The notes beneath the pieces are model-generated. The model saw only the letters and a list, made by a program, of their open reading frames with translations, was not told the origin of the DNA and ran no database searches. This document shows, piece after piece, positions 9,347 to 19,200 of a DNA stretch of 50,206 nucleotides. The first letter of the stretch is position 1; each line of letters begins with the position of its first letter. Source of the stretch: Acidimicrobiales bacterium. GTDB taxonomy: Bacteria; Actinomycetota; Acidimicrobiia; Acidimicrobiales; CAIXPF01. A program made the position numbers and the translations under genes. The stretch is taken from NCBI GenBank assembly GCA_020846295.1, contig JADLEF010000108.1:1-50206 (forward strand), read 5' to 3'.

Positions 9347-10186
9347 TCAGGCACCGGGGAGCGGTCGGTGCTCGGTCACCGCAGCCGGCTGCCGCCGCCA
9401 CGGTTTGCCCAAGGTGAGCCCGCCGTCGATCACTTGGGCCGTGCCGGTGAGCCAGTTCGACTCGTCCGAGGCAAGGAACGTGACGAGTGCAGCAACATCT
9501 TCCGGCTCACCCATCCGTTGCATCGGCTGCGATCTCGCCATGCGCTCACGGGCCTGGTCCAGGCGCGCTGCGGTGGCGTCGCGCCCCAGTTCGGTGAGGT
9601 TTCCGCCGGCAGCGAGCCCGGTGGCCACGTAGCCGGGGCAGATGCAGTTCACCCGGATGTTCCATTCGGCCAGCTCCAACGCCAGCGACTTCGTCATCAT
9701 CACGACCCCGGCCTTGGCCACGTTGTAGAGGTGCGTCCCGATCGACGGTGTGATGCCGCACACCGAAGAGGTCGACACGATCGACCCCGACCCCTGGGCC
9801 TTCATGAGCGGGGCGGCGTGCTTGATGCCGAAGAACACGCTCTTGAGGAGCACGTTCATGGTGAGGTCGTACTCGGCTTCGCTCGTGTCCTCCAAGGACC
9901 CGGTCGCACCGACGAAACCGGCGTTGTTGAACACCACGTCGACAGTCCCCCACCGGTCCGCCGCCGCGCCGATCAGCGCCGCCACGTCGGCTTCGTGTGC
10001 CACGTTGGCATGGCGGTAAGCGGCGGCAGCACCGAGCGACGCAGCAAGCTCCTCACCAGGACCGTCCTGCAAATCGCCGAACATCACCCGCGCCCCCTCC
10101 GCAACGAAGCGGCGAACCGTGGCGGCGCCGATCCCCGATGCGCCCCCGGTGATCACCGCGACCTTGCCCTCCAACCGACCGACCAT
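9347..10186 (-). CDS. Short-chain dehydrogenase/reductase
   Basis: MVGRLEGKVAVITGGASGIGAATVRRF; NNAG; YNVAK catalytic motif; C-terminal IDGGLTLG; ATG overlaps upstream stop. Confidence 0.9.
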   Translation of the reverse strand: MVGRLEGKVAVITGGASGIGAATVRRFVAEGARVMFGDLQDGPGEELAASLGAAAAYRHANVAHEADVAALIGAAADRWGTVDVVFNNAGFVGATGSLEDTSEAEYDLTMNVLLKSVFFGIKHAAPLMKAQGSGSIVSTSSVCGITPSIGTHLYNVAKAGVVMMTKSLALELAEWNIRVNCICPGYVATGLAAGGNLTELGRDATAARLDQARERMARSQPMQRMGEPEDVAALVTFLASDESNWLTGTAQVIDGGLTLGKPWRRQPAAVTEHRPLPGA

Positions 10187-11340
10187 CACGTCTCTCCCTT
10201 CTCCAAGATGTGCACGACGCACACTGCCCCGATGCCGACCATGTGGGTGAGGCCGTAGCGGGCGCCGGGCTGCTGGCGCACACCCGCCTCACCTCGCAGC
10301 TGCCGGGCCACCTCGACCACCTGACCGGTTCCGGTTGGCCCGAGCGGGTGACCCATGGCCAACAGCCCGCCAGATGGCGATACCGCACAGCGGCCACCGA
10401 CGTCCCACGCTCCGGTTTCGAGCAGCGGTGCCGCCTCGCCCGGACCGCAGAAGCCGAGGGCCTCGAGATAGAGGATCTCCTCGATGGTGAACGCGTCGTG
10501 CATCTCGACCACATCGATGTCGCGTGGTCCGACACCGGCCATGTCGAACGCTCGCTGCGCCGTGTCGACGGTGAGCACCGCGTCAGGGTTGCCGCCGGGT
10601 TCCACGAACCCCTGGCTGCGTTGCACCGACGCCCGGAACACGGGGCACCGGGCCGGCTTCAGCCCGAAGCGATCCACGGCGTCGGCTGACATCACGATCA
10701 CCGCCGCTGCGCCCTCACCGACCGGGCAGCACTGCAGCCGGGTGAACGGGCCCGAGATCGGACCGTCGAGCACCTCGTCCAACGTTCGCACCTTCTGGCG
10801 TTGGGCGTAGGGGTTCGCGGCGCCGTTCCGATGGTTCTTCACCGCGACGGCGGCAAGCTGCTCGACGGTCAACCCGTGTTCCGCCTGGTACTGGGACGAC
10901 AGGAGCGCGAAGTGCGTGAACGGCGCAACCAACCCGCCCTCCAACGAGCCGATCCCGGCTTGCGCAGGGGCCACGCGCCACGGCTCCGGCTTGTCCACCC
11001 CAACAGCCAACACCACATCGTGCAGGCCCGAAGCCACCATCAGCACCGCCTGGGCCACCGCAGTGGAACCCGACGCCGACGCGTTCTCCACCTGGTTGAT
11101 GCTCAGCCCGCTTGCTCCGAGGCGCGCCAGCATGATCCGGCCAGGCGCCATGCCCAGCAGCGCCGAGCCGACGACGGCAGCCTCCACGTCCGGCCAGCCG
11201 ATCCCGGCGTCGGCAAGCGCCTCGCGGACCGCCACGACGCCCAACTCGGCATAGCTGGTAGCCGATCTGCTTTGGTAACGATGCAGACCGATACCTGCGA
11301 CATGCACCGGCCGCTGCGTCAAGGGATGGCGGCCCATCAA
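10186..11340 (-). CDS. SCP2/Ltp-type thiolase-superfamily protein (nucleophilic Cys replaced)
   Basis: VENASASGSTAVAQAV, EMHDAFTIEEILYLEALG, SPSGGLLAMGHPLGPTGTGQ. Confidence 0.88.
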   Translation of the reverse strand: MMGRHPLTQRPVHVAGIGLHRYQSRSATSYAELGVVAVREALADAGIGWPDVEAAVVGSALLGMAPGRIMLARLGASGLSINQVENASASGSTAVAQAVLMVASGLHDVVLAVGVDKPEPWRVAPAQAGIGSLEGGLVAPFTHFALLSSQYQAEHGLTVEQLAAVAVKNHRNGAANPYAQRQKVRTLDEVLDGPISGPFTRLQCCPVGEGAAAVIVMSADAVDRFGLKPARCPVFRASVQRSQGFVEPGGNPDAVLTVDTAQRAFDMAGVGPRDIDVVEMHDAFTIEEILYLEALGFCGPGEAAPLLETGAWDVGGRCAVSPSGGLLAMGHPLGPTGTGQVVEVARQLRGEAGVRQQPGARYGLTHMVGIGAVCVVHILEKGET

Positions 11341-11675
11341 CCCACCGCCACGAACGCGAAGCGACCAGCATCGTCGACAGCGCCGGTGACCCGGCCGCCG
11401 ATGACGACGGTGTCGGGTGAAGCGCCCCGTAGCAGCGAGCGCACCACGGGGCCGGCGTCGAGTGCGATCTCGACGACGACGAACGGTGTGGGCGGCTCAG
11501 GGGCGACGTGATGGTGGACCACCGCACACGCGGTGACCGACCCTGCTGCGGGCACGAAGGTGTGCTCCATGGTGGCAGCCGCGGCCCCGCAGCGTTCGCA
11601 ACCGATCGGCTCGGGCGGCACGGCAACGAGCCCGCAAACCGCACAGGTGCTCGCAGCCAGCGTCGAATCTGTCAT
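11337..11675 (-). CDS. DUF35 Zn-ribbon/OB-fold protein (thiolase/aldolase partner)
   Basis: CAVCGLVAVPPEPIGCERCGA zinc ribbon; overlaps thiolase start; ORF extends to 11687, MTDSTLAAS start preferred. Confidence 0.82.
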   Translation of the reverse strand: MTDSTLAASTCAVCGLVAVPPEPIGCERCGAAAATMEHTFVPAAGSVTACAVVHHHVAPEPPTPFVVVEIALDAGPVVRSLLRGASPDTVVIGGRVTGAVDDAGRFAFVAVG

Positions 11676-11680
11676 GTCGC

Positions 11681-11704
11681 CGACCATAGCTTAGGTTATG
11701 GTCG
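11681..11704. promoter_or_regulatory. Operator candidate of thiolase/DUF35/SDR operon
   Basis: CGACCATA-N8-TATGGTCG, same ACCATA-N8-TATGGT core as at 7472-7491. Confidence 0.6.
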
Positions 11705-11889
11705 CTGTCCGTCGCGCCAGCTTGACAGCAGAACCGCTGAACCCGGACTCAGGCGTCGTGCGGCCATGCCGGTAGCACGATCGCTGGAACTCGCCGGGCC
11801 ACGATCCAGTTGAGTCCCGAGGGGGGTGCGGCGGCGGGGCGATGACCTCGAGCGAGGCCGCCCGGGGGCGTGGCGCGATGCTCCGGAGC

Positions 11890-11923
11890 CATGTTGGCGG
11901 CCCCCCTCCGGACCGCCAACATG
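11890..11923 (-). terminator. Hairpin at the 3' end of the five-gene operon
   Basis: CATGTTGGCGG-N12-CCGCCAACATG, 11-bp perfect stem just past the stop at 11933. Confidence 0.6.
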
Positions 11924-11932
11924 CCGGGAGGA

Positions 11933-12556
11933 TCACTTCGAGGGCAGCTCGATCTTGTGGGTCACGCCGTAGCCCGCGACGTTGTTGAAGACGAGGTCGG
12001 GGTTGTTGTCCCCCAGGTAGGTCTGGGTCTGTTCGCCGGTGATGGTTCGGTAAGCGCCGGTGCCGCCGGTGACCGCGCGGTGGAACGGGCTGTCCTTCAG
12101 CATGATCTCGACGCCCGAGGTGATGATGCTGTCGGTGCCGGGTTGATCGCTCAGGTCGAAGATCTGCGTGGTGGCGACCATGGCTCCAGATTCGTACTTC
12201 GGGGCATCGACGAGGAAGGTGCCGTAACAGGTCCACGCGCCGATCACGGCATCGGGAAACTCGGGCGAGGGCTGCCCGGCGTCGTCGTACAGGACGCCGT
12301 CGCACACCCCTTCCGTGCAATGCACGGTCCCCGGCTTGTACAGGTAGCCGCTGGTGACGAAGAAGTTGCCGCGTAGCGGCATGTTGGTCGCAGGGTCCAT
12401 GTGATCGCCGTCGGTGGTGAAGAGCAGACCGGTCTCCGCGACCTCGACGGTCATGGTCTTGCCCTTCCCGTCGTCGCCGGCGGCGGCGTCTGCTGCGCAG
12501 CCGCCGGCGATCAGCACGAGGCCGGCGGCGGTTGCGGCCAGTGATCGATGTCGCAT
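11933..12556 (-). CDS. Lipoprotein with AOC/dirigent-barrel-like domain
   Basis: MRHRSLAATAAGLVLIAGGCAAD lipobox; AVTGGTGAYRTITGEQTQTYLG motif. Confidence 0.7.
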   Translation of the reverse strand: MRHRSLAATAAGLVLIAGGCAADAAAGDDGKGKTMTVEVAETGLLFTTDGDHMDPATNMPLRGNFFVTSGYLYKPGTVHCTEGVCDGVLYDDAGQPSPEFPDAVIGAWTCYGTFLVDAPKYESGAMVATTQIFDLSDQPGTDSIITSGVEIMLKDSPFHRAVTGGTGAYRTITGEQTQTYLGDNNPDLVFNNVAGYGVTHKIELPSK

Positions 12557-12647
12557 GAGAGGTCCCCTCGGTCGAGCTTCACGACGCTTTCGTCCTTGAA
12601 GCGTGACGCCGGCCGTGCCCTCGCGTGCCGTGTCGTGCCTCGGTCGC

Positions 12648-13937
12648 TCAGGGGCGGAACTCGCAGAGGGTGCCGGTACTGACGTGCGCCCTGAGGTACT
12701 GGGCGGCGGCGGGGTGCAGTTTGTCGAGTTCGGTGAAGGCGCGGGCGATGGCCTTGCGGACGGCCGTTCTCGCCCGTTCGTCGGTGTCGGGGAAGGCGCG
12801 CCCCGCATTGCTGAGGCTGCGTTGACGCAACAGTTCGGTGGTGACCTCGTCCGCTTCGGCTTCGAGCTGCTCGACGAGGGCTTGGGCGCCTCTCCGCCGG
12901 GCCGCCTGGAGGTCGGCGACCAGCGCACGGGCCCGGGCCTCGAGCGCTTGGCGAGCCGTCTCGTCCAAGACGTGCTGCCGCGACGCTCGTGGCGGCGGGT
13001 CGCCGCTGCACATGAGCGTTGCGGCGCGAACGACCTTGCCGGGGTTGGCCACCAGTACCGCCAGGTGCGCGAACCCGGTGAGATCACGCGTCCATGCCTC
13101 AACCCCGTCGTGTTCAACCCGCCAGCCCGTGCCACCGCGGGCGAGAGCGAGGCGCGGCTGCTCCGCAGGTCGTGGCTGGTCCAGCTGGCGCAGCCAGGTG
13201 GCGACGACCGGTGACCGGAGCAGGCTGCCCTTCAACAGCTCGCTGATCTGCTGTGCCAGCCGTGCAGACCGCCCGCCCGATGCCAGAGCGGTTCCCTGCA
13301 ACAGGCCCTCGGCGGCGAGTGCTTGGGCGTTACAGCACGCGAGCGCCTCGGTGGCGCCGAGCAACCGGTCGAGGTCGTCGTCGGCGAGCGCCTGGCATTG
13401 GTCGAGCAATGCGGCGGTGAAGGGCGAGTGGAGGCGCCGTTGGGAGTAGACGAGTCGCTCGATGGCGGCCTCGACGGCACCGAAGCGAGCGAGGTCGTGG
13501 GCGAGCGGCGCCGCCCACAGCGACACGTCGGCATTGTCCCAGGCGGCCTCGTAGGCGCGGATCGCCCACTGCCGGGCTTCCGCTCCGTGCCCGCGCTGGA
13601 AGGCCAGCCAGCCGCGGCCTCGGTCGGCGAGCGCGGTGGTCTTCCGCTCGTCCCTGCGGAACAGGTCGTCGTACTCGTCGAGAAACCGTTGTGCGGTGTC
13701 GATGTCGGCGCAGAGGGCGGCGAACGCGCCTCGGCTGGCCACGGCGAAGGACAGAAGCCCAGAGCGGTCCTGCCAGCGGAGGTAGCGGACCGCTTCGTCG
13801 GACTCGGCCTGGGTGCGAGCGTTGAGGTCGCACAACATGATCGACTGGGTCGCCGCGACGCTGTGCCACCAGCCGACGTAGTCGGGGTAGTCGGGGTAGC
13901 GGGTCCCGGAGACGGGGTTCGCGACGGGTGCGGTCAC
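12648..13937 (-). CDS. TPR/effector-like protein, homologous to the C-terminal part of the 22833-25838 ATPase but lacking the ATPase
   Basis: EAVRYLRWQDRSGLLSFAVASRGAFAALCADI...DEYDDLFRRDERKTTALADRGRGWLAFQRG matches EAVRLLRWRDPCGVLSLSVGARGLFAALCGDL...DGYDDEFRRTETKTTVLADRGRAWLAYQRG; GTG start overlaps upstream stop (GTGA). Confidence 0.75.
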   Translation of the reverse strand: MTAPVANPVSGTRYPDYPDYVGWWHSVAATQSIMLCDLNARTQAESDEAVRYLRWQDRSGLLSFAVASRGAFAALCADIDTAQRFLDEYDDLFRRDERKTTALADRGRGWLAFQRGHGAEARQWAIRAYEAAWDNADVSLWAAPLAHDLARFGAVEAAIERLVYSQRRLHSPFTAALLDQCQALADDDLDRLLGATEALACCNAQALAAEGLLQGTALASGGRSARLAQQISELLKGSLLRSPVVATWLRQLDQPRPAEQPRLALARGGTGWRVEHDGVEAWTRDLTGFAHLAVLVANPGKVVRAATLMCSGDPPPRASRQHVLDETARQALEARARALVADLQAARRRGAQALVEQLEAEADEVTTELLRQRSLSNAGRAFPDTDERARTAVRKAIARAFTELDKLHPAAAQYLRAHVSTGTLCEFRP

Positions 13938-15586
13938 GACGCCGCTTCCCACCGCTCGCCCCGGCCGACGATGAGGAAGCGTGGGATATCGGGCTGGCCG
14001 CTGGCCCGAACACGCCACAGCTCCTTTGCCGGTTCGTGACTCGTCGAGCGCACCGTCGGCGGCACGGTCGACGTGTCGAGCACCGTGGTGCTACGGGTGC
14101 CGACGACCTCGAAGCCAACCTCAGGGCTCGGCTGTCGGCTGAGCGGAGCGCGCACCATGACCGCGGTGATGGCGCGGACCTCGTAGCGGACCACCGTCCG
14201 TTGGCCGGCGGCGGCGTCGGCGGCGAACTGCGCTTCGATCTCGGCCAGTCGGGCGCCGGCCGCCGCGTTGCGGGCCGCTGCGAGGTCGCCGAGCTCCGCA
14301 GCGTCGGCGAGCAGCTCGAGGTCGGTCACCAGGTCGAGCGCCCGGCGTTCTGCGGTTGCCTGGGTGTACCACGAGGCCCGCGTCCGGACCGACTCGTCGA
14401 GCAGCACGGCCGGGAAGCCGGCGGGAAGGACCGGCGCCGGCAGGTCGGCTGACGCCAGATCTCGTTGCGTGAAGCGGTCGGGCCGGGCCGGCAGCCCGGC
14501 CAGCCCGATCGCGCCGATGACCGTCATCGTCGCCAGGGCCGCCAGCCCCACGCGCATTGGGATGGTGGCGGCCGTGGCTGGGAACGCTCCCGTTCGATGG
14601 GTGACGTCCACCGTCGAGCGTCGGCGCAACCATGAGATCACCGGCACGAGGGCACAGGTGAACGTGAGCGAGCCGAGCAGGGCGACCTTGGTGGCGTACT
14701 CGGTGGTCTGCGGCGCCATGAGAAGAACCGCGAACACTGCGACGGCCGTGCCGAACCACAGGCGGTGGCGGGCACCGGCGGGGGTGGTGCGCGGGTCGGT
14801 GATCATGAACAGGGCGAACACCAGCAGCTCGGGGGACAGCGCGACCGTCCACCAGAAGGACCCGCCGCATACCGGGCCGACGTGCCACGGGCTGGTCATG
14901 CAATGGCCGGAGGCGGCGAGTGCCGCGGTCAGCGCGGCGAAAACGGCCCAGAACGTCGCCGCCAACTGGAGCAGGCCCAGACGTCCGGTGATCACGGTGC
15001 CACCGAGGACGATGAGGGCGACGGCGGATGCGAGGCCTCCGTCGAGATCGCCCCACCACAGGACCTGCGGGTCGACGCGGCCGCTGCCCAGCACCACGAA
15101 GGCTGTGACCAGCCCCAGGTTCGAGGGGTTGAACACATGGCGCCCGTGCCGGCGGATCGCATACTTCGACAGCAGCGACACGGCGGCCACGCCGACGAAG
15201 ATCCACCAGCCGCGCAGGCTCCACCAGTCGCCGTGGCGGGTGCCGGGAACCCGCAGGATCAGGGCCACCCCGTTGCCGGTGAGCAGTGCGCTGGCGGGCC
15301 ATGCCATCACCCGCTCCCGCCACAGGCGCAGTGAGATCTCGATGGCTGCGCACGCGCCGAGCGACAGCAGGATCTGCGCCACGGACAGATCGAAGCCGAG
15401 GGTCACCTGACCGAGCGCCTGCAGCGACAGCAGCACCGCCGACTGGTGCAGCCGAACGTCGCGGGGGTTCGGTCCGATGAAACGAAACCGGCCTGTCCCC
15501 GCCTCAGGCCCCTCGCTCATCGATCCGATCGACGCAGCGATCGGATCGCCGGCCAGGCGGCCGGTGGCATGCTCGATGCCTGACAT
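13934..15586 (-). CDS. RnfD/NqrB-like integral membrane protein with C-terminal soluble extension
   Basis: Multiple TM segments; HGRHVFNPSNLGLVTAFVVLG; SPELLVFALFMITDPRTTP; start 2 nt after upstream stop. Confidence 0.7.
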   Translation of the reverse strand: MSGIEHATGRLAGDPIAASIGSMSEGPEAGTGRFRFIGPNPRDVRLHQSAVLLSLQALGQVTLGFDLSVAQILLSLGACAAIEISLRLWRERVMAWPASALLTGNGVALILRVPGTRHGDWWSLRGWWIFVGVAAVSLLSKYAIRRHGRHVFNPSNLGLVTAFVVLGSGRVDPQVLWWGDLDGGLASAVALIVLGGTVITGRLGLLQLAATFWAVFAALTAALAASGHCMTSPWHVGPVCGGSFWWTVALSPELLVFALFMITDPRTTPAGARHRLWFGTAVAVFAVLLMAPQTTEYATKVALLGSLTFTCALVPVISWLRRRSTVDVTHRTGAFPATAATIPMRVGLAALATMTVIGAIGLAGLPARPDRFTQRDLASADLPAPVLPAGFPAVLLDESVRTRASWYTQATAERRALDLVTDLELLADAAELGDLAAARNAAAGARLAEIEAQFAADAAAGQRTVVRYEVRAITAVMVRAPLSRQPSPEVGFEVVGTRSTTVLDTSTVPPTVRSTSHEPAKELWRVRASGQPDIPRFLIVGRGERWEAAS

Positions 15587-15588
15587 GG

Positions 15589-16245
15589 TCAGCGGGGCAG
15601 CCGGAGGTCGAAGCGCATGTGCCAGCACGGCGCCGGATCGTTGGTCCCATCGGCGAAGAGCGAGGTGTTGGTGGCGATCACCTGCTGTGTGACCTGCCCG
15701 CTCGCGCCCTGGTAGTCCCCCGTACCGCCCAGTACGGGCCGGTAGGCGATCTGGTTGCGGTCGCTGGTCCCCTCCAGGCCGCCGGTGCTCAACATCGACG
15801 GAGGGAAGAGACGGTCAGGGGTGATGGCACCGAAGTACAGGCTTTGGGTGGTGATGGCGTGCGGCTCCGTGCGCAAGGCGTCGATCGTGCCGTAGCCGGA
15901 GCAGAACCAGCGGCCCAGGGTTCCCTCTTCGGTGGGTATGAACCCATCGCCCTTGATGGTGCCGACTGGATAGATCCAACCCTCGATGAGGAATGGCGCA
16001 CGGAAGTCGGCGTCATCGGCGGGGTTGGCACGCACCGCTTCCCGCCACAGCTCGCCGAGGCAGGCGACCTCGACATCGAGGGTGCGGTCTTTCCAGCGAG
16101 TGCCGCGCAGCAAGTTGGTCGCCAGCGCTCCCGCTGCTCCGCCCCCGAGGGCGACCCCGAGGAGCGCGAGCCCCTGCACAACGCGCCGACGGTCGAGACC
16201 CGCAGGGACGGCCGTTGGCGGAGGGCCAGGCGTGGGTGTGGTCAT
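15589..16245 (-). CDS. TAT-signal secreted AOC/dirigent-barrel-like protein
   Basis: LDRRRVVQGLALLGVALGGGAAG twin-arginine signal; PVLGGTGDYQGASGQVTQQVI; overlaps upstream gene by 4 nt. Confidence 0.7.
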   Translation of the reverse strand: MTTPTPGPPPTAVPAGLDRRRVVQGLALLGVALGGGAAGALATNLLRGTRWKDRTLDVEVACLGELWREAVRANPADDADFRAPFLIEGWIYPVGTIKGDGFIPTEEGTLGRWFCSGYGTIDALRTEPHAITTQSLYFGAITPDRLFPPSMLSTGGLEGTSDRNQIAYRPVLGGTGDYQGASGQVTQQVIATNTSLFADGTNDPAPCWHMRFDLRLPR

Positions 16246-19200
16246 TGTTCAAGGTGCTTTCTCGTGGTGTCGTACTGCGGACAGCTCGGCTGCACCGGTT
16301 CTGCGGCAGGGCCGATCTGGCGCCATTCATCGGCGGTGAGGTTCCTTCCCGCTGCCTCACAGGCGAGTCTGGGCCAGCTCGCCGGGTCGAGCTCCCAGCG
16401 GAGGATGCGCCCGGCGCTGCCACCCACCAACCACCGGCCGTTCGTCGATGCAGACGCGTTCCACGCCGGGTCGGACGGGAACGCTCCGCCGATCTGGCGG
16501 CCGGAGGCAACGTCCCACAGCCGGGCGGCGCCGTCGCTGGTGGTGATCAGGTAGCGGTCGTCCTCGCTGAACCACGGGCCCAGGTTGACGACAGAGCTCG
16601 CGGTGTTGCCCACGAAGGGCGCCGATCGTGGTTGGAGCGTCAACGCATCGCGCATCACCACGGATCCGTCGTCCCGCACGGTCGCGAGAAGCGTGCCGTC
16701 GTGAGAGTACTTGGCCTGGGCGATGTCGCCCCCCGCGGGGGACAGCACCTTGACCTCACCCGTGTCGAGCGACCATTCGAACGCAGCGCCGTTGCCGCTC
16801 ACTCCCAGGAACCGGCGTCCATCCGGATGCAGCGAGCCGGAGAAGAAGGTGCTGCCGTCGTGGGCACCGAGATCGGGCCGGTCGAAGCGTCGCAGCAGCG
16901 TCGGCTCAGGCCACGAGAAGACATCGATGTACCCGTCGAGGCTTGAGAGGATCAGCTGGCGTTCGTCGGCCGTGAGCCAGGCCTGAGGCACGCCACCGTC
17001 GTGCTCCCACGGCACCGTGGCCACCATGCGCTCGCTGCGGACGTCGAAGACCTCGATGCGGCGCGGGCGGGTGAAGGCGACGACGTAGCGATCACTGAAC
17101 GCCTGGGACATGTACTCCACCGATGGCACTGCGATCGGGGCGCTGTCGGTTCCGCCTTGTGCGTCGACTCCGAGGCGCCAGAGGTTCCAGTCGAACGGTG
17201 TGGATGCACTCCTCATGCCGATGGCGCCGTCGTCGGTGATGGCGAGCTCGCCTACCGGGGAGGTGCCCACCGTTCGGGCCAAGGTGCGGTCGCCGTCGCG
17301 GGCGATCAGCGCGATCCCGTCTGGTCCTGATGCGGCTATGCGGTCGCCGTCGAAGGACAGCGCCAGATCGCTGATCTCTGGGAGATGGGTGTCGAAGCCG
17401 GACTCTGTGGTCGCGCCGGGCCCACCGTCCACGTCGGTCGATTCCACGAGGCCGCCGCGGAACACCGACACGACGAGCGAGCCGCGGAGCTCCACCGGCT
17501 TGTCCACGAAGTCCATCGAAGCGGTCGATGCTCGGTTGGCCAGCGGGTGCAGGGCCACCTCGCCGCCGTCCGTCGGGTCGATGATCCTGACCGACTCGCG
17601 GTCCACCGCCAGCAGGCGCCGGGAACCTCCGACGTCGGCGAAACCGACCGCCGCACCGACGCTCACGCTGACGATCCCGCCGCTGCTCTTGGTCAGCGCG
17701 GTCGAGCTGAGCCGGCGACCGGCGGACGGGTCCCAGGTGCGCACCGATCCCCAACCTGTGCTCGCCAGCACGGCGCCGTCCGTGGCGAAGGCGAGCGCCG
17801 CCACGCCGCGCACCGCACTGGCCGGGACATGGGGCACGACCTCGCTCACCGCGCCGGAGAGTCCGAGCTCGGCGACGGTGTGCTCTGGGTGAGCCGACCA
17901 GGAGGTGACCAGAGCCGATGAAGTCGTTTCGACCATCAGGACGTCCCCGTTGCGCTCGCCGATGGCCAGCCTGGCGCTGTCGGGGGAGAACGCCAATGCT
18001 TGCACCGATGAGCGAACGTCGAGTCGGCGCGGCTCGAAGGAGGGATCCTCGAGGTCGACGATCGCGGCCCCGCCTTCGAAGCCGACCGCGAGCCAGCGCT
18101 GATCCGGGCTCACCGCCAGGACACGAGCTGATCGCAGGGCGATGCTGCGCTGCAAGCCACCTCGTTCATCGAAGAGGTCGATCGCCTCGTCGCGGGCGCC
18201 GAGCAGACGCGAGTCTCCCAGCCACGTCACCGCGTCGTAGCGACCGCCATTGCCGAGGTAGCCGAGCACGTCGCCCATGCCGACGAGCACGCGCTGCAGC
18301 GCGCCGAGCGATCCGACCGACGGCTCGCGGCGGTGGGCTTCGGCCGCCAGCAACAGCGCCACACGACGGTTGGTGGAGACCAGCTGCGCTGCGTCGGAGA
18401 TCAACCGGCGCGTCTCCGCCTCGGTAGCGGCGAGCGTGGCGACCTCGGCGGCATGGCGGGCGCGGGTTTGCTGTTGCAGGGCCAGCCCACCGGCGATGAT
18501 CGCCAGAGCGGCGACACCGGCCACGAGGACGAGCAGCCGGCGCAGCCGCCGGTTCTGTTGCACCTGCTGGCGCAGATGTCGTTCCTCGGCTTCCTGTTCA
18601 GCCCGGCGGGCGGCGAGCGACGCTTCGAGGAAGTCTCGCTCGAGCTCATTGAGCTCGCTCGGCTGGCGCGCTTGCCACTCCTCGGCGGCGTGGAGCCGCG
18701 CCCCCCGGTAGAGCTCGCCGGCGTCGCAGCCGGCGTTGGCCCAAGCGAGCGCCGCCGTGGTCAGGTGCCGATGGATGCGCAGCGCGGCTCGGTCCTCGTC
18801 GAGCCACTCCCGCAACTGTGGCCAGCGGCGGATGAGGGCTTCGTGGGCCACCTCGACGGTTGGCTCGCGCGTGGCCGGATCGTGGTCGAACGACAGCAGC
18901 CGCGCCGTGCCGTAGGACGCGATGGCCTGGGTCGTGTGTTCGTCGTCGGACAACTCGGAGCGGCGGACACGCCGACGTGTGTCTTCGGACCCTTCGCCGA
19001 AGGTGACCAAGCGAAGGAACATCCGCCTGATGGCATGCTGGCGATCCGGCTCGGCGTCGGCATAGAGCGCGTCGGCTCGTGAGTGCAACGCACCGGTCAG
19101 GCCGCCGAGATGCTCGTACGCCGCGTTGGTGAGCACCCGGCCAGATCGGTGGTCGAACAGTTCCGCCAACGCGTACTGCAGCAGGGGAAGCGCCCCGGGT

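Noticed and set aside
12510-13135. N-terminal extension of the 400-aa ORF 11933-13135
   Set aside because: The lipoprotein signal at 12556 is the credible start; the extension is antisense/alternate frame of the neighbouring gene
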